Shown here: positions 4,984-7,147 of the stretch, in pieces | Layout: each line of letters opens with the position of its first letter | Numbering within the stretch: the stretch's first letter is position 1 | DNA from: Methylococcaceae bacterium | Lineage (GTDB): Bacteria; Pseudomonadota; Gammaproteobacteria; Methylococcales; Methylomonadaceae | Assembly (NCBI GenBank): GCA_013138855.1 | Contig: WTBX01000109.1 | Coordinates: 1 to 7,147, forward strand | DNA length: 7,147 bases | Direction of reading: 5' to 3' | Translations under genes and position numbers: made by a program | The notes under the pieces: generated by a model | The model's database searches: none | Seen by the model: only the letters and a program-made list of their open reading frames with translations | Told to the model about the DNA's origin: nothing

Positions 4984-5850
4984 TTAAACGGCTGCGGCAC
5001 CTGCAACAATTTCTGAAATTTCCTGAGTAATCGCGGCTTGACGTGCTTTGTTATACACCAGTTGTAACTCATCAATAAGTTTACCAGCATTATCCGAAGC
5101 ACTCTTCATGGCAACCATTCTTGCCGCTTGTTCACAGGCGTTATTTTCAACCAAGCCTTGGTAGACCATAGATTCAATATAACGTGTCAACAGATTATCC
5201 AGCACTTCTTTTGCATCAGGTTCGTAAATGTAATCCCAATAACCTTTCAGCTCTTCATCAATTTCTTCAGGAACAATAGGCAGAATTTTTTCAATATTTG
5301 GTTTTTGAACCATGGTATTGACAAACTCATTGCTAACGATATGAAGCTCATCAATTTCATGAGCATCATAGGCATCTAGCATGACTTTAATCACACCCAC
5401 AATATCTTCTAAATGTGGCGTATCGCCTAATTTAGTGGTTTGACCTACCAAGTTACACTCTAAACCGCTGAAAAAACTTAATCCTTTAGAGCCAATCGTG
5501 CAGACATCAACTTCGATACCACTCTCATCCCACTGCTTTAATTGACCGAGTACTTTTCTAAATAAATTAGAATTCAAACCGCCGCATAAGCCTCTGTCAG
5601 ATGTAATGACGATGACACCGATGCGTTTGGTTTCTGCCCGTTCAATTAAATAAGGATGTTTGTATTCTGGATTCGCATGAGCCAAATGTTTAATAATCTG
5701 GCTAATCTTTCTGGCATACGGACGTGTTGCCTGCATTTTATTTTGCGTTTTACGCATTTTACTCGCAGCAACCATTTCCATTGCCCGCGTGATCTTTTGA
5801 GTATTTTTAATACTCCCGATCTTAGTGCGTATCTCTTTACCAACAGCCAT
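4984..5850 (-). CDS. atpG: F1Fo ATP synthase gamma subunit (rotor shaft)
   Basis: Gamma forms the central coiled-coil shaft that rotates inside the alpha3beta3 head and drives the binding changes at the beta sites. The 288-residue length matches E. coli (287). The N-terminal helix carries MAVGKEIRTKIGSIKNTQKI and RAMEMVAASKMRK (22-34). The central Rossmann-like domain has the hallmark ITSDRGLCGGLN (82-93). The C-terminal helix ends NKARQAAITQEISEIVAGA, the part that enters the head. AAAGGG (5858-5863 on the plus strand) overlaps the atpA stop and lies 7 bases before the ATG, so it is probably translated in step with atpA across the 11-base gap. No disrupted residues were seen. Confidence 0.98.
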   Translation of the reverse strand: MAVGKEIRTKIGSIKNTQKITRAMEMVAASKMRKTQNKMQATRPYARKISQIIKHLAHANPEYKHPYLIERAETKRIGVIVITSDRGLCGGLNSNLFRKVLGQLKQWDESGIEVDVCTIGSKGLSFFSGLECNLVGQTTKLGDTPHLEDIVGVIKVMLDAYDAHEIDELHIVSNEFVNTMVQKPNIEKILPIVPEEIDEELKGYWDYIYEPDAKEVLDNLLTRYIESMVYQGLVENNACEQAARMVAMKSASDNAGKLIDELQLVYNKARQAAITQEISEIVAGAAAV

Positions 5851-5861
5851 TTGACAACCCT

Positions 5862-7147
5862 TTACCAGCTATGTGTTTTAGTGAATGTCTGGATGGCAGA
5901 CGTTAAGCCTTGCTTGATGTCATCATTAAAATCACCTGTTGTGTTAATGGTGTTCATCAAATCCGCTTGTTCAGAAGACATATATGATTGCAATGCGTCT
6001 TCAAAATCACGTACTTTTTTCACATCAACACTATCAAGGAAACCTTCGTTAGCCGCAAACAAAGAAACTGCCATTTGTGCAACCGACATCGGTGAGTATT
6101 GATTTTGCTTCATCAACTCAGTAACACGTTGACCACGTTCAATTTGCTTACGTGTGTTTTCATCTAAATCTGATGCAAACTGAGCAAACGCCGCTAATTC
6201 ACGATATTGTGCAAGGTCTAAACGTACACCGCCGCCCAATTTTTTAATAATCTTGGTTTGAGCTGCTCCACCCACACGCGATACCGATAGACCCGCATTC
6301 ACCGCAGGACGAATCCCTGAGTTGAATAAGTCAGATTCTAAGAAAATCTGTCCATCTGTAATCGAAATTACGTTAGTCGGTACGAAAGCTGATACATCAC
6401 CCGCTTGAGTTTCAATAATCGGTAAAGCGGTTAAAGAACCTGTTTTACCTTTTACTTTACCACCCGTTAGTTTTTCAACTTCTTTGGCATTGATACGCGC
6501 CGCACGTTCTAATAAACGTGAATGAAGATAGAAAACATCACCGGGGTAGGCTTCACGACCGGGAGGACGACGTAATAATAATGATACTTGACGATACGCC
6601 CATGCTTGTTTAGTTAAATCATCATAGATAATTAAGGCATCTTCGCCTTTATCTCTGAAAAATTCACCCATTGAGCAACCTGTATAAGGTGCGACGAATT
6701 GTAACGCCGCAGACTCAGATGCAGAAGCGACAACGACAATGGTATGATCCATCGCGCCATGTTCTTCTAATTTGCGTACGACGTTAGCAATAGATGAGCG
6801 TTTTTGACCAATCGCGACATAGATACATTTAATACCCGTGTCTTTTTGGTTAATAATCGCATCAATCGCAATCGCAGTTTTGCCTGTTTGGCGATCACCA
6901 ATGATTAACTCACGTTGACCACGACCCACTGGAATCATCGAGTCAATTGATTTCAAACCTATTTGAACAGGCTCATCAACTGATTGACGTGCGATAACAC
7001 CGGGTGCGATTTTTTCAATCGGTGATGTTTCAGTGGTTTCAATCGCGCCTTTACCGTCAATAGGCTTACCTAAGGCATCAACAACACGGCCTAATAAAGC
7101 TTCACCGACTGGCACTTCTAAAATCTTGCCAGTACATTTAACAGTAT
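5862..7147 (-). CDS. atpA: F1Fo ATP synthase alpha subunit, 5' end outside the window
   Basis: Alpha alternates with beta in the F1 hexamer and carries the non-catalytic nucleotide sites plus the arginine finger of the catalytic sites. The frame is open to the right edge: the residues before the apparent GTG at 7115 (TVKCTGKILE) continue the conserved sequence, so that GTG is not the start. About 427 residues are visible and roughly 86 are missing compared with E. coli (513). In visible numbering, the P-loop GDRQTGKT is at 83-90 and the arginine-finger motif SVSRVGG at 287-293 (R290). GEDALIIYDDL, RRPPGREAYPGDVFY and the C-terminal helical domain are also present. It is the first visible gene of the operon; atpH, atpF and others would be expected to its right. 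No anomalies were seen. Confidence 0.98.
   Translation of the reverse strand, partial: TVKCTGKILEVPVGEALLGRVVDALGKPIDGKGAIETTETSPIEKIAPGVIARQSVDEPVQIGLKSIDSMIPVGRGQRELIIGDRQTGKTAIAIDAIINQKDTGIKCIYVAIGQKRSSIANVVRKLEEHGAMDHTIVVVASASESAALQFVAPYTGCSMGEFFRDKGEDALIIYDDLTKQAWAYRQVSLLLRRPPGREAYPGDVFYLHSRLLERAARINAKEVEKLTGGKVKGKTGSLTALPIIETQAGDVSAFVPTNVISITDGQIFLESDLFNSGIRPAVNAGLSVSRVGGAAQTKIIKKLGGGVRLDLAQYRELAAFAQFASDLDENTRKQIERGQRVTELMKQNQYSPMSVAQMAVSLFAANEGFLDSVDVKKVRDFEDALQSYMSSEQADLMNTINTTGDFNDDIKQGLTSAIQTFTKTHSW

Noticed and set aside
5128..5379. Plus-strand 83-residue frame opposite atpG
   Set aside because: It lies wholly antisense to atpG, with no domain or regulatory context.
5656..6102. 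Plus-strand 148-residue frame opposite atpG and atpA
   Set aside because: It is antisense to two highly conserved genes, crosses their boundary and has no recognisable domain.

Overview
The window joins a conserved core operon to a short, decaying accessory stretch. The right half (about 3107 to the right edge) is the distal part of a bacterial F1Fo ATP synthase operon on the minus strand. It is transcribed right to left as atpA (5' end outside the window), atpG, atpD and atpC. Subunit order, spacing and close resemblance to the E. coli proteins (DELSEED, GGAGVGKT and GDRQTGKT motifs) point to a gammaproteobacterium. AT-rich DNA, an 'AAA-ATPase-like plus PD-(D/E)XK' family gene and many MITE-like repeats suggest a Thiotrichales/Beggiatoaceae-type genome. 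That placement is an inference.

Right after atpC lies a strong palindromic terminator (3050-3087). Left of it, conserved synteny ends. From 3045 down to 1 there is a 170-bp hairpin MITE-like element (2857-3026), a plus-strand AAA-ATPase-like gene (1678 to about 2848) with a frameshift and no 3' nuclease domain, a small unrecognised minus-strand ORF (about 1253-1489/1522), an accessory ssb gene (839-1256) with a one-base frameshift in a G6 run, and a PIN-domain gene (712 to beyond the left edge) split by a second MITE-like element (291-574).

Thus all three recognisable accessory genes are broken, each in a different way, while the adjacent ATP synthase genes are intact. Two of the events can be reconstructed at base level. 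Removing 291-574 plus one 7-bp direct repeat rejoins the PIN gene in frame. Removing 2857-3026 plus one TAAA restores a palindrome that also occurs intact at 493-514, inside the first element. One palindromic repeat family therefore links the two mobile elements.

The ATP synthase genes work together as the catalytic F1 head (alpha, beta), rotor shaft (gamma) and regulatory epsilon. The accessory genes (DNA-binding SSB, PIN nuclease, ATPase) look like remnants of a mobile or defence-type cargo region. No CRISPR array, tRNA or rRNA was seen, and I do not see a convincing intact new system.
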